From Ophthalmolycus amberensis (Eukaryota > Chordata > Actinopteri > Perciformes > Zoarcidae), in contig JAFEUB010001384.1 in NCBI GenBank assembly GCA_024529925.1, forward strand, positions 992,001 to 1,056,000: 64,000 nucleotides of DNA. Direction: 5' to 3'. The notes below the pieces were generated by a model. It saw only the letters and a list, made by a program, of their open reading frames with translations, had not been told where the DNA came from and ran no database searches. Position numbers and translations under genes: made by a program. Shown here piece by piece: positions 22,569 through 34,400 of this stretch (position 1 is the first letter of the stretch; every line of letters starts with the position of its first letter).

Positions 22569-23619
22569 CAGTGGCGGCTGGTGGAAAATGTTCTAGGTGG
22601 GGCCATCCTATCAATTTCAGCAAACATCCCAGTATGATTTAATGCAAAAAAAATGTAAGTATCAAACACGCATTATTACTTGGCAGTTAAATATTTAACA
22701 TGTATTCCAACACGAAAACAATCAGTAAATAACACTTATATAATATAATATGACATGTTTATTTATTGAGATGCCCCTATGGACCTTGTTATAGGAGGTA
22801 AAGATCAGGAGAAGTAAACATGAAGTGTAATTATGAATACTGATGTTAAATTAAGCTATGATGAGTTTTCACTGTTAATTTAACATCTCTATTACATGTT
22901 GATGCCTCCATGACCAAGTTAAGCAGATGAGACTGAGGCTATGTAGAAGAAAAGATGTTCACTTTGCCGAATATGTAGCTTGACAGAGTTCTCCATGTGT
23001 GTCCTGGTGTTCTCATGTTTCCTTACCTCCTCACTCCCGTAACTGTCCGTGCTGGATCCGTCCCCGTCCGTGCAGAATCTCCGCCAAAGTTCTCCTCTCA
23101 AACGGGTCTTGGAGGAGGAGTGCTCGCGCTGGCGCTCGCGCGTAGAGACTTCTCCTGACGAGAACGCGCAGCGAGGGGGGCTTGATCGTTCTAGCCCCAA
23201 GCTGAATCTATTTGAGGGCGCTGATTGGCTAAATTGTATGTCACTCATTTATATCTTGAATCAGCAATTGGCTAAACTGCTTCATAGACCCGTCTCTTTT
23301 GGGCAAAAACGATCAAGCCCCCCAAGCTGCGCGTTCTCAGAGTGTCGCGCACACAGACAGAGAGCACGAGCAGAGAGCACACAGGCTGAGAGCACGAGCA
23401 GAGAGCACACAGGCGGAGAGGACGAGCAGGAAAAGCATATATTTTGCGCAGATATCATATTTTACACACATTACTGGGTACATTCCACAGTTCAAAAACA
23501 CAAATATTGACAATTTGTATAATTTATGATTATTATAATTTTTTTTTTTTGTTTCTTTTTTTTTGTGTGGCTCATGGTGGGGCCATGCCCCATGGCCCTC
23601 TATTGACCAGCCGCCACTG
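22569..23619. mobile_element. hAT-type non-autonomous DNA transposon, 1051 bp
   Basis: The terminal inverted repeats are perfect over 14 bp: CAGTGGCGGCTGGT at 22569 and ACCAGCCGCCACTG ending at 23619. A perfect 8-bp target duplication CCTGATTC flanks them (22561-22568, 23620-23627); 8 bp is the hAT signature. No transposase frame is present. Inside are a long inverted repeat (23160-23190 against 23308-23338) and a short repeat of GAGCACGAGCAGAGAGCACA units near 23360-23420. An active hAT source elsewhere must have moved it. Confidence 0.9.
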
Positions 23620-23627
23620 CCTGATTC

Positions 23628-25590
23628 TCTTTGTTCAGACCACATGTTGAAGCCATCTGGTCAGACCCCAACAAAGCTTAAGGCACTTCTGTATTGGATT
23701 CACTTTTCAGAACCGGAGGTTGGCGCCTGCTCAACACACAGGATTTACAGGTGCACTCAATGAACCATTGAGCACAATAGCATATCAACAAAATACACCG
23801 TTCTTAAAGTCCTATTCATGTAGATAAACTGAGGGGGTTAAACAATCACTTAAAATATCTGTATCACGTAACATGTCTTTCTTTTGACATCTTTAAAGTG
23901 ATCCTAACCATTATCTGCCATGTGTGTGTGTGTGTTTATGTGTTTACAGTAAGCGCGGCAGTAAGCCTTCCCAGTCGGCCCGTAGGAACACCACCAGGCA
24001 ACTGGAACTGGCACACCTAGATGGAATGCTGCCATTGTTCATATTTCTTAATTACACCTGTGTTTTCCTGCTACCACATGAAAAAATATCTACTGTAAAA
24101 GGCCTACTGCTATTCGTAAATAAATAACAGTACGCTCACACCAAACTTTAAGAAATCTGATCAGACACAGTAAGTGAAAAGACCGAGATGTGTGTGTAGG
24201 GCCTTTATCTTCCTGCTCTCTGCTCTTGTAGGGCTGCGCCAATTCTATATACCTTTTACTAGCCACATTTACTTGCCACATTGACAACGGATTTGTTGTA
24301 GTCAAGTGTCCCAACAAGTCCTGACAGTGAGCCGGCATCCACAGTACCAGGACCCTGAAACCGAAGCAGCAGAATTCAACCATCATTAATTGCATTATTT
24401 ACACCTGTGGTTATCCTACTGTGACATGTAAACATGTCATCTGTGGATAAAAAAGCCAGTTGTCCAGTTTTTGCCTCCTCCTGCTCTTTCAGTTTATGTT
24501 GCCGCTTCGAGCTGTCGACCTAAAAAGCTACATGCTAACGGTGTTAATCATGACATCATGACAATATTGACGTGTCAGGCAGGCTACTCGCCATTTGCAA
24601 GACAAACCACATCACCTGTTCAACAGGTTTTATAGTTCTGTATTTGATTTGGCTTTGTGTCATACCACCAACACTTAATGCATGTCTCATACAGGATCAG
24701 TTGTCGATCATGCTGTGGATTCATTGTAACCATTTTACCCAAGGCTGACTGTTGACCAGATTAATCTAACAGTCTGGGCCTACTGATTGAAAGCAGTGTG
24801 TGGAACATGCTGTTGTGTTGACCTTCTTCCACTTCAAAAGAATGAGCAGAGGCTCAAATTACAGTCACCTGAATCCTTTTTGACTAACATGGAACCATTT
24901 CCAAGGAGGGACAACCTGTCCTCCTTTTGTAAAGTTGGGGAGTTTTCAAGAAAACACGGGAGTTTAAAAAGAAAAGGAAAAATAAAATAATATATGACTT
25001 AACTTAATAAGTTTTATTTGAAGTGGACAGTTTAATTATTCAGCTTAATTAATAATGTATTAATTGTCAGCTGTGACAGTGTGTGCCTGGTATTGTTTTT
25101 ACATTGTGAGTCTGTGTGTGTCATCAAAATGTAGTTCTTGTACAACAGCACAAAGTAAATAAGTCAAGAGCATCTGACTGTCACCTCATTAATCTCATGA
25201 TCTGGGACTACATCTGTGCAGTAGAACAGTAGGCTATACTGTTGGCCCTCCACCACAAAATAATCAGCAGAGACTCAAATTACAGCAGCACAGAGGGAAA
25301 ACAGACCTGACCTTTCTGAACCACCAACCTGTCCTATTTATTTGTAAAGTTGGGGCGCTTTCAAGAAAACATGGGAGTTTAAAAGATTCAAACAATATAT
25401 TCTTTTCGAATTAATTTAAAGACAACCTGTCCTTTTTTCCACATTTAAAAAGTTGGGGAGTTTGTGCACGTCCAAAAGCAAGAAAAATAAAATTAATTTG
25501 CCTGTCTTCATTTGTCTTATTAGAAGTCTACAGTTTCCCTATACAGCTTGATTATCTATTTATAATTGTTTTTTATCACGTCACCTCGTC
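23628..25590. other. Gene-free stretch with a diverged internal duplication
   Basis: Segments at about 24830-24980 and 25255-25390 share CAGAGACTCAAATTACAG-like text and AAAGTTGGGG...TTTTCAAGAAAACA, with a third partial copy near 25425-25460. This points to an old tandem duplication of about 430 bp. No exon was seen. Confidence 0.5.
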
Positions 25591-28243
25591 ACACCTTCAC
25601 ATCAGCCTACCTCCACTGTGTCTGGATTGCAGATTCAACATCCTGGTGCGTTTTTGACTATTATGGGAGACTTTAATCACACCAATCTGGATAAAGCCCT
25701 GCCAACGTTCCACCAGTATGTTGACTGCCCCACTCGGAACAATAAAACTCTGGACCTTCTGTATGCTAATGCTAAGGATGCATATAGTGCCACTGCCCTT
25801 CCCCCCCTTGGCAGGTCCGATCACAACCTGATCCTGTTGACACCCAGGTATGTTCCTCTGGTGCAGAGGCTGCCTGTGACCACCAGGACTGTGAGGAGGT
25901 GGTCTCAGGAGGCTATCGACGCCCTGCAGGACTGCTTTGAGTCTACGGAGTGGGATGTGCTTTATGGACCACACGGGGAGGACCTCAACAGCATGACTGA
26001 CTGTATCACTGAATACATTAAATTCTGCGAACAGACCGCCATTCCATCCCGGACTGTACGATGCTTTCCCAACAATAAACCTTGGATTACCAGTGACCTG
26101 AAAGTTCTTCTTAACAAGAAGAAGGCAGCTTTCAGGTCTGGGGACAGGGAGGAGCTCAGGACAGTCCAGCGTGACCTGAGGATGAAGCTCAGGGAGTGCA
26201 AGGACACCTACAGGAGGAAGCTGGAGGCCAAACTCCAGCAGAACAACGTGAAGGAGGTGTGGTCAGGGATGAAGCAGATAACCGGCTTCAAGGTGGGAGG
26301 CAGACAACCAGGGGGCTCCCTGGTGAGGGCCAACAAGCTAAACTGTCACTTCAATAGGTTTAGCTCACAGCCCTCATCTGTCTCCTCCACACACCACACC
26401 TCCCAAACACCTCCCCCTCTGTCCCCCCTGGTGAGCTGCATGGACTCAGAGCCCTCCACTTCTAAGGGCTCTGCCACCACCAACACTATGACCCCCCTCC
26501 CCCCCCTCTCTGTGACGACTGGCCAGGTGAGAAGACAGCTGGAGAGACTCCACCAAGGCAAGGCTGCTGGACCTGATGGCATCAGCCCCAGGGTCCTGAA
26601 GACCTGCGCCATCCAGCTGTCTAATGTCCTTCAACACCTCTTCAACCTGAGCCTGAAGCAGGAGGAAGTCCCGATGCTGTGGAAGACGTCGTGCCTGGTT
26701 CCTGTACCGAAGAAGACGACACCATCTGGCCTCAATGACTACCGACCAGTTGCCCTCACATCCCATGTGATGAAGGTGCTGGAGAGGCTGGTCTTGGCCC
26801 GCCTCCGGCCGCAGGTGAAATCCTCACTGGACCCTCTGCAATTTGCATACCAGCCTCGTGTGGGGGTGGACGACGCCATCATCTACCTGCTGCAGCGAGC
26901 TCAGTCGCACCTGGATGGATCCGGTGGCTCTGTGAGAATCACTTTCTTTGATTTCTCCAGTGCATTCAACACCATCCAACCAGTGCTGCTGAGTGAGAAG
27001 CTGCGGGTGGTGGGGGTGAACGCGTCCACCGTCTCCTGGATCACTGACTACCTCACAGGCAGACCACAGTTTGTCCGACTGGGCCGTGTGCTGTCTGATA
27101 CGGTGGTCAGTGATATTGGAGCCCCACAGGGAACTGTTCTGTCTCCCTTCCTGTTCACCTTGTACACCACTGACTTCCAGTACAACTCTGTGTCATGCCA
27201 TCTGCAGAAGTTCTCTGATGACTCTGCAGTGGTCGGGTGTATAAGGGACGGACGGGAGGAGGAGTACAGGGCAGTAGTGGAGGACTTTGTAGAGTGGACC
27301 TGGTAGAAATCACCTGCGTCTGAACGTGGCCAAGACCAGAGAGATGGTGGTCGACTTCAGGAGGAAGACGACGTCTCCACAACCGCTGAGAGTTCTGGGA
27401 GAGGATGCGGACATGGTGGAGGAGTACAAGTACCTGGGTGTCTCCATCGACAGCAGACTGAACTGGAAGACCAACATCAACGCTGTGTACAAGAAGGGGA
27501 TGAGTCGACTCTTTTTCTTGAGGAAACTTCGATCCTTCAACGTGTGCAGCAAGATGTTGGAGATGTTCTATCAGTCTGTTGTGGCCAGTGCACTGTACTT
27601 CGCCGTAGTCTGCTGGGGGAGCAGCATTGGAGCCGGAGACACCAACAGACTTAACAAACTAGTTAAGAAGGCCGGCTCCATCATTGGCTGCAAACAAGAC
27701 TATCTGGAAGAGGTGGTGGAGAGGAGGACACTGAAGAAACTATTATCCATATTGGATAACCAGGACCACCCTCTCCACCACCTACTGCAGGGACAGAGGA
27801 GCACTTTCTCCAACAGACTGATCCAGCTCCGCTGTCACAAGGACAGATTCAGAAAAACATTCCTGCCCACTGCCATTAGACTTTATAATAAAACACCTCG
27901 GGCCAGATCGTCGTCCTTCACATGACTACAACGCTACACGGCTGTTGCTTGTTGTTGGTGATCCTGGCTCTACTGTCCAGGTTGTTTAGTTTACTAGTTG
28001 CTAATTTTATTTAATTAATACCACTATTTTCATGGTATATACTGTGCATTTCTATTTTCTATTCTAGCTTATTTTTTATTTTTTATTAATCTATTCCTTC
28101 AATTCAATATCTGCTCTGTTATTTTATTGTACTGTAGATATTGCGCATTCCATATGTTATATTTTACTCTGTAAATTGCTGCTGCTACAAACGAATTTCC
28201 CCCTGGGGATAAATAAAGTTTACATCTATCTATCTATCTATCT
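25590..28243 (+). mobile_element. Rex1/Babar-like LINE, 5'-truncated
   Basis: The first frame (25618-27306) starts inside the endonuclease (IMGDFNHTNLD, PPLGRSDHN) and continues into reverse transcriptase (FFDFSSAFNTIQP, GAPQGTVLSPFLF, KFSDDSAVV). After a stop and frameshift near 27303-27310 the second frame (about 27308-27925) carries the C-terminal part (AKTREMVVDFRRK, EYKYLGVSID). The 3' UTR ends with GAATTTCCCCCTGGGG, AATAAAG and a TCTA tail (28226-28243). The RT active site reads SDD rather than the usual ADD. Rex1 assignment is by recollection of fish elements with this tail. The copy is defective at both its truncated 5' end and its frameshift. Confidence 0.87.
25618..27925 (+). pseudogene. 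Rex1-like endonuclease/reverse-transcriptase ORF with one frameshift
   Basis: Two overlapping open pieces of 562 and 199 codons together cover the C-terminal half of the endonuclease, the whole reverse transcriptase and the C-terminal domain. The break at 27303-27310 combines a TAG with a one-base phase change; both flanks are otherwise well conserved, so the damage is recent. The N-terminal half of the endonuclease is absent, so the element could not have been active from this copy. Confidence 0.85.
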
Positions 28244-28257
28244 ACCTGAGTCTAGGT

Positions 28258-28411
28258 GGTGACGTCAGTGGCGAGTCGTGCGCATGCGCACACCCTCCTC
28301 CGTTCATCAGTCGTAAATTATAAGGGCAGCCCGGGGAGTGGAGCTTGGTTCAGTCTACGGTATCTGGACCGGACCGAGGCGGGCAGGAAGCACACTTGCA
28401 AGGCGGAGGAG
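28258..28411 (+). promoter_or_regulatory. slc7a10: Candidate slc7a10 core promoter and 5' UTR
   Basis: Between the LINE tail and the start codon lie a full CRE palindrome TGACGTCA (28260-28267), an NRF1-type palindrome TGCGCATGCGCA (28279-28290) and a weak TATA-like TATAAG (28319-28324). The latter is 88 bp before the ATG. The palindromes are seen; their use as a promoter is inferred from position. Confidence 0.55.
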
Positions 28412-31400
28412 ATGGAGGGCAAAGAGAAAAAGAAGAAGGATAATAAGTCCTCCAAGAGCGACAGAGTCACTCTGAAAAAAGAAATTGGACTTTTGAGCGC
28501 TTGCGCTATTATCATCGGTAAGTGTGTGCCAGCTTTTGTCTTAAATCGTGTGTTCACGGAGAATGGGTCGATACAGTGAATTCAGCTACAAGGAGAAAGT
28601 GGTTGAGGGGAATAACTATCGTAACCTGACCGGTGTGCAATTGTTGCTTTCATTGTTAAAGTTACATCATGGCACACAATAGGATACAGTCACAGAACGG
28701 GTTCCGGTGTTCCGAAACTACTGTAAGTACACTGTATGGAATGGAATTCTCCGTAACATTTAGATATGGCTTAGCAGTCTGACTTTGGCACAAACCGCCT
28801 AAATACGCACAGAAAGAGTCGATTTTACGCGCGGATGGCCCACCTCTGATGTATCGGTCCACTTGGGTTTTGTGTGGAAACTGTTGCATCAGTCGTGATG
28901 ATCTGAATATGGACATGCCTACGTGGCTATACCTCCTCGTGTTGAACTTGAAAGGCATGCAGACAAAGCACAGCCTCCATATATGTTCTGTGGAACAGTC
29001 GAGCATTAAACTGCCAGGGTTGTGGGTTCCACACCCCGAGTAGAGTGACACCGGGGTAGAGCAAGGCATCAATGTAGTTCCTTGTAATCATCCTATTATC
29101 ACCCGCTCGTAGCCATACAAATACACTCGTTCTGCAGAACAGCACATTTGCATTAGAAAATGCCTCTATAGAAAGTAACGCTCTGTTTTAAAACGTGATG
29201 GGCTGCTGAACAGTGATATAGTGTTACAGTATAAACGACCTCATCTGCAACAAGTTACGCAGTATGTGCTCTGATAATGTGACAGTAATGCAGAGGATTC
29301 CCCAGGCACCAGCTGATAACCAGAGTCCAGTCTCTACATTTTTGGAGGCAGGGGGAGGACGCAGATGACTTAATGACATGACATGAATGTTGTCATGAGG
29401 TCATGGAGTTATTTCTGTGCGAGAGATTCTGTTCTTGGATTTAGCTTATTAGAAATGACTACACTAACTCACCTTTTTTTTATTGTACACTACGGATTGC
29501 TAACTTGCATGTTTAGAGTAGGGAGGCTATACCTTCTGGCTGGTCACTTAAAATATATATATCTATATGGTTCACATTATAGTCAGATTAACACATGAAC
29601 CAAGAGCATGCAGGATGAAAGGACCGGACTGAATGCTTGTGACAGGTCGATCCAGAATTTGGAGGACTGGGTGAATGAAAACGTGAAGCAACATGCCGTT
29701 CTGTATGATTAGGAATGTGCCAGGGAAAACTTACAGTACTGCCATAAGATTCCATAACTCCATCTGTACATCTGCCCTCCAAATGATAAGCTCCTCCACC
29801 AGGAGTAGAGGCGGCACCCTCCAAGTAAAAGGGATGTTGGGGCGGACCAAAGTGACTGAAAGTTGAAGACAGATGTTGAATTAATTGAAACCCGGTGATT
29901 TCCACGGTGTTGTTTCTTTTTTTAAATGTTGATTACTACCCCTGCCTGCTCACATATCCTCATGTTTTATATATTGAGATAAATATGAAAATGGAGAAGT
30001 GCTTCGCTGTGCAGACTTGACACAAACCGACCGGAAAAAGTAATATATAGAGAACAATAGAGGCTGTTTTATCATTAGGGCAAAAAACAAACAGACTGAG
30101 ATCTCAGTGGAAAGAGGATTAAATATCAATGTGACATTCAAAAAGTGTTACAAAGGAAGTGCTACAGTGGCACTTTCAATAGTAAAGTTATAATTTGAAT
30201 ACCATATCTTCATAAGCAAGGTCACATATATTGTGCTAGAGGCTGATACAGTTACAGTTAAGACTTATTCTTTAACCTGCCTGATTAACTTTGTTTTTTA
30301 TTCATTTGGCAAGCAGTCGCTGTTCAAATCCCTTGCTAAATGTTCAAAGTACACCCACAGTGCTGATTATGCTTTACATAAGTTATTCCCGAAGACTGGG
30401 TTGCAGAAGTTTTTTTATAGGGTCGCCAAATAATGATATATAAATAAATACATATCTTCCATCGTCTTTTATTTAACATTTATATCTGCAGTCCACTTCT
30501 GAGCCACACGAGGGAGCCTTAATTTTCCTATTATTCTGATTATTGTAGCTTACTTACAACAATTGAATCTAATATGACAGGATAGTGTGCATGTGTTTGT
30601 TTTTTACTGATGAGAGAAAAACACTCAGAGGCTCTTAACTCTGCCAAAAAGCATTTATATGGTGTCATTTATAAAGTATTAAACATGTGTATATGTTTTA
30701 ATAACACTTCGAAATGGCTGGTTTTCCTATTCAAGATAATAAAAGGTGACGTGTAAATGTCAGTAAAAATGGTCAGGAAAGTACAAATTTACAAAAAGTA
30801 CATCAGTGAGCTTCGAGGGTTATGGACTTGGTCTACTTTAATGTTGCTGGTGTGAAATTAGTGGTCAAATGACCAGTTGCCAAGTCTTTTTTATGGTGCA
30901 CAGATGGCGTGAAGCCTGTGTGCAGCTATTACGCACATACAACTTGAGTCATGCTACTACCCACCAGATCCAGCCTACTCATATATCCGCCGCTCCGTCT
31001 AATAAGGTGGACTGTTGGCTGCTGCCTCTCTGTGTGCAACTACTACTGCTTACGTTTAGGGGCTGGACAGTAAATCAAATGTATCAAATGACTTACATTG
31101 CCCCATTTTACCAGCCCCACCTTCACGCCAGCAAATAATTCATCCTGCTCCACATTCACCCATTGGAGGGAGTCTGTTATCATCACTCCCTGCTTCGTGC
31201 GTGCAAATTCTTGTAAGACAGACTCATGGAGAGAAAAAGAAAACACTGCAAACATTTCAAACAAGCTTATGGGTTGACAGAAGAGCGTGGTGGTGTATTT
31301 CTTTACTCATCTGCACAATTTGAATAAAATGGCGATTGATCTGAGCAGTACATTTGAGAAAATTTCCCAGCTAAAGTGCAGGGAGGCTGAGAGGGTCAGT

Positions 31401-34400
31401 AGGACTCTGATTCATGCTCTTATTCTTGATGCCAAACTTTATGACATAACAAACACAACGTAGACGTTATGCAATGGCTCTGCATCTCACCACGGCCTCC
31501 ACAATCAAATGTGACAGTGATAAATGCACTGTTCGGACCTCCTCTCTCCCTCTGCATCATGAGGGAGCATTCAGTGCTGCTCCAACGCGATGGCGTGCCA
31601 CACTGGGTTTTTAACAGCAAAAATGTTTACAGTGGCCAGAGTCATATTTTGTTATCGAAGACTCCGTTTGTCCCGAAGTTCTCCAATGAGGAGAAAAACA
31701 TAAACGACAGTGCAAACCATGTTTTGCTTAGACAGCTGCTGTTACTTTCTCATGCTTGTTAGTTTTTCTTTTGTCTTTTCTTTTTGTGGGGGTGATGACA
31801 TATGAGTGCCAGGCTGGATTTGAACTCATGACATGGTTGCTTATTAGTATGGGCCTTAGCCAACTGAGCCACCAGGGAACCTCTGTTTATCCCTGTTTGG
31901 GGGGACAGCTGAGCCAGGAGCCTCAATGAGCCATGATTCCACGACACCACAAGGCCATGTTGGATGAACTGGTTCATCCGACATAACTATGGCCCTGGTA
32001 TTGGGCATGCTCGCTCACTGGGATGACCATTACACACTAAATACAATGGGACTATAATTAATTGTAAACTATAGCATACACATTATACAAATCACCAGGG
32101 AGCTAATTCAGGGTCCACTGGTTTTCCAACTAACTAACTTGGCTGCTTTTTAATAAATGTAGCAAGAAAAAAATATTTGGGTGTCTATTTGTCAAAGAGA
32201 AAAAATATCAAAAGGTTCACTGATGCACCATTTTAGTCGGTTTGTAACTCAGGCAAGAAGTCCAATGTTGAGTCGTGATTTGCAGTTTAGGTGGATTTCC
32301 TTATAGTGATCAAAAGCAAACGTTTCCCGTGCAGTCTCTCTCTTGCTCTGCTCGGTGCATCCCCTGACAATGACACACCTCCTACCTAAATTCCTTTAGG
32401 TAGACACATGCCCAGCCTAGTGCTCAGAGCCCCGAGTGTCAACGAAAATAAATACAATAAGAACAAAAAACAAAATAATCACACTTATGAAATAGCTCCA
32501 ACTTGTGATAATTTACCATTGTCATTATCTATTACCATTACTAGTGTGATTGACATAGACAGTATAGTTCAGCAGCTGGAGTTCAGTAATAAAATGAATA
32601 CACGTTGCTTTGTGTGTGATATGTAGACATTTTCTGCAGAAGTTTATGCTCTCTGACTACTTATTGGTTAAATATTTGTATTATTCATAGGCAAGTGGAA
32701 ATAAGCGTCTTAATCTTTGTGTTTCCCCAAAGGTAACATTATTGGCTCTGGGATATTCATCTCACCTAAAGGAGTGTTGGAGCATGCAGGCTCCGTGGGG
32801 CTGTCACTCATCGTCTGGGTTTGTGGAGGGGGGATCTGTGCCCTTGGCTCCCTGTGCTACGCTGAACTTGGTGTCACCATCCCAAAATCTGGAGGAGACT
32901 ATTCATATGTGACAGAAATCTTTGGAGGGCTAGTGGGGTAAGTACTGTTGTTTTGTCCAGTTACCCTTTGTTTATCTCCACCAGGAGGATCATGCGATTG
33001 ATCACATATTAGAACGTATGTGAGTGAGTGAGTGAGCACGTCTGTGTCTGTCCACAGCTAATCTCACGTTCTGCTGCAGCAAACAGAATATTTTGGGTGG
33101 CCAGCTATGGCAGCATGCTCAAGGACCTCTCGTTGTTGCGTTCAATGCTATTGACAGCCTTGTGACGCCTCACTCACCGCTCTTAACCGGCCCTCGTCCG
33201 GTAGACCCCACAGCCACTGCTCTGTGCCCACAGTGGAAGGATAATGTGTTTGGCTAAATGGCAACAGCCAACGGAACTAACAGGACACACACACACTGCT
33301 GTAGCTAGCCATAACTCAACCGCTGCTGAGCAGCCAGACAGCTTGGTGAGTTTGGTTTTGGCAAGATTGTATGAAATGTCTTGGACGCCTGACTTCGAGT
33401 CAGTTGCCTGTAAACATCGCTGCTCGTTTTTGAGTTTGAATGTGTTTTACGACGCCTAACAGCCCATTGGTGTTGTATTCATTCAATCGCACAATACAGC
33501 AGTGGTCGCTGCAGACACACCCGACGGAGATCTGTCTGCTACTTAGTGCAAATTTATAATTAACACTCTGTGCCTCAACTACAACAGCAGTTTGTAGTTC
33601 AACATCTTTGACAAGTTTCATGTCGAGTGTTAGATTGCAGCAATTGTACTCACTTGGTATGGATTATACTGCAACAGTCTGTACACAAGAGGTCTGCCTG
33701 TCTGGAACAAATCAGCCCTGAAGGTCTTGTGACTTTCATTTGATCATGTGACATGTCAGCTGATAATAGAGCAGCACTGAAAAGGTCAAATATACCTTGC
33801 ACTGTGAACGCACTAGTTTAGTCCTGTGTGGCTCATTCATTTGCACGTGCACAGAAGTGCAAAGAAATAATTAAAAAAAATCAAGGTCACAGTAAGATAA
33901 GACATACCGGTACTTTATTCTGATAACAATTTGCTACAATTTCCATTCGCTGTATAGTGCCATTTTCACTGTCTCCTCCTCATGTCTGAGCAGGAGACCA
34001 GTCTCTTATAACTGGTGCTAAGATGCCTTTGAGCAAGTCACCCAACTCCAACTGCCGCAGTACAGAGACCAAGAGCAGGAAACTATGGTTGTGCCGGGCA
34101 GCTCTTATGTATAAGTGTGACTGCGAAGTCAGAATGTAACTGAAAGAGAGCAGCAAGAGCTCCTCGCCTGTCCAAAAAACAGTCCACCTCAAAGTGTTAC
34201 TTTCACATATGAAATCCTGTGTGTTTTGTCTCTTCATCCCGTAGCTTCCTGTTGTTATGGAGTGCCGTCCTCATCATGTATCCGACAACGCTGGCTGTCA
34301 TCGCGCTCACCTTCTCCAATTACGTCTTGCAGCCGGCGTTCGAGGACTGCCTGCGACCGTACATGGCCACCAGACTCCTCGCCACCATCTGTATCTGTGA

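Noticed and set aside
23049..23510. A 153-codon plus-strand frame
   Set aside because: It lies wholly inside the non-autonomous hAT element and has no transposase motif.
4635..28250. Searched for gpatch1 and wdr88 exons, expected between rhpn2 and lrp3 from the human order
   Set aside because: No exon resembling either was recognised; the interval is transposons and unassigned sequence.
31795..31880. Possible second tRNA gene
   Set aside because: A- and B-box-like words are present, but acceptor and anticodon stems do not pair; better explained as a SINE head.
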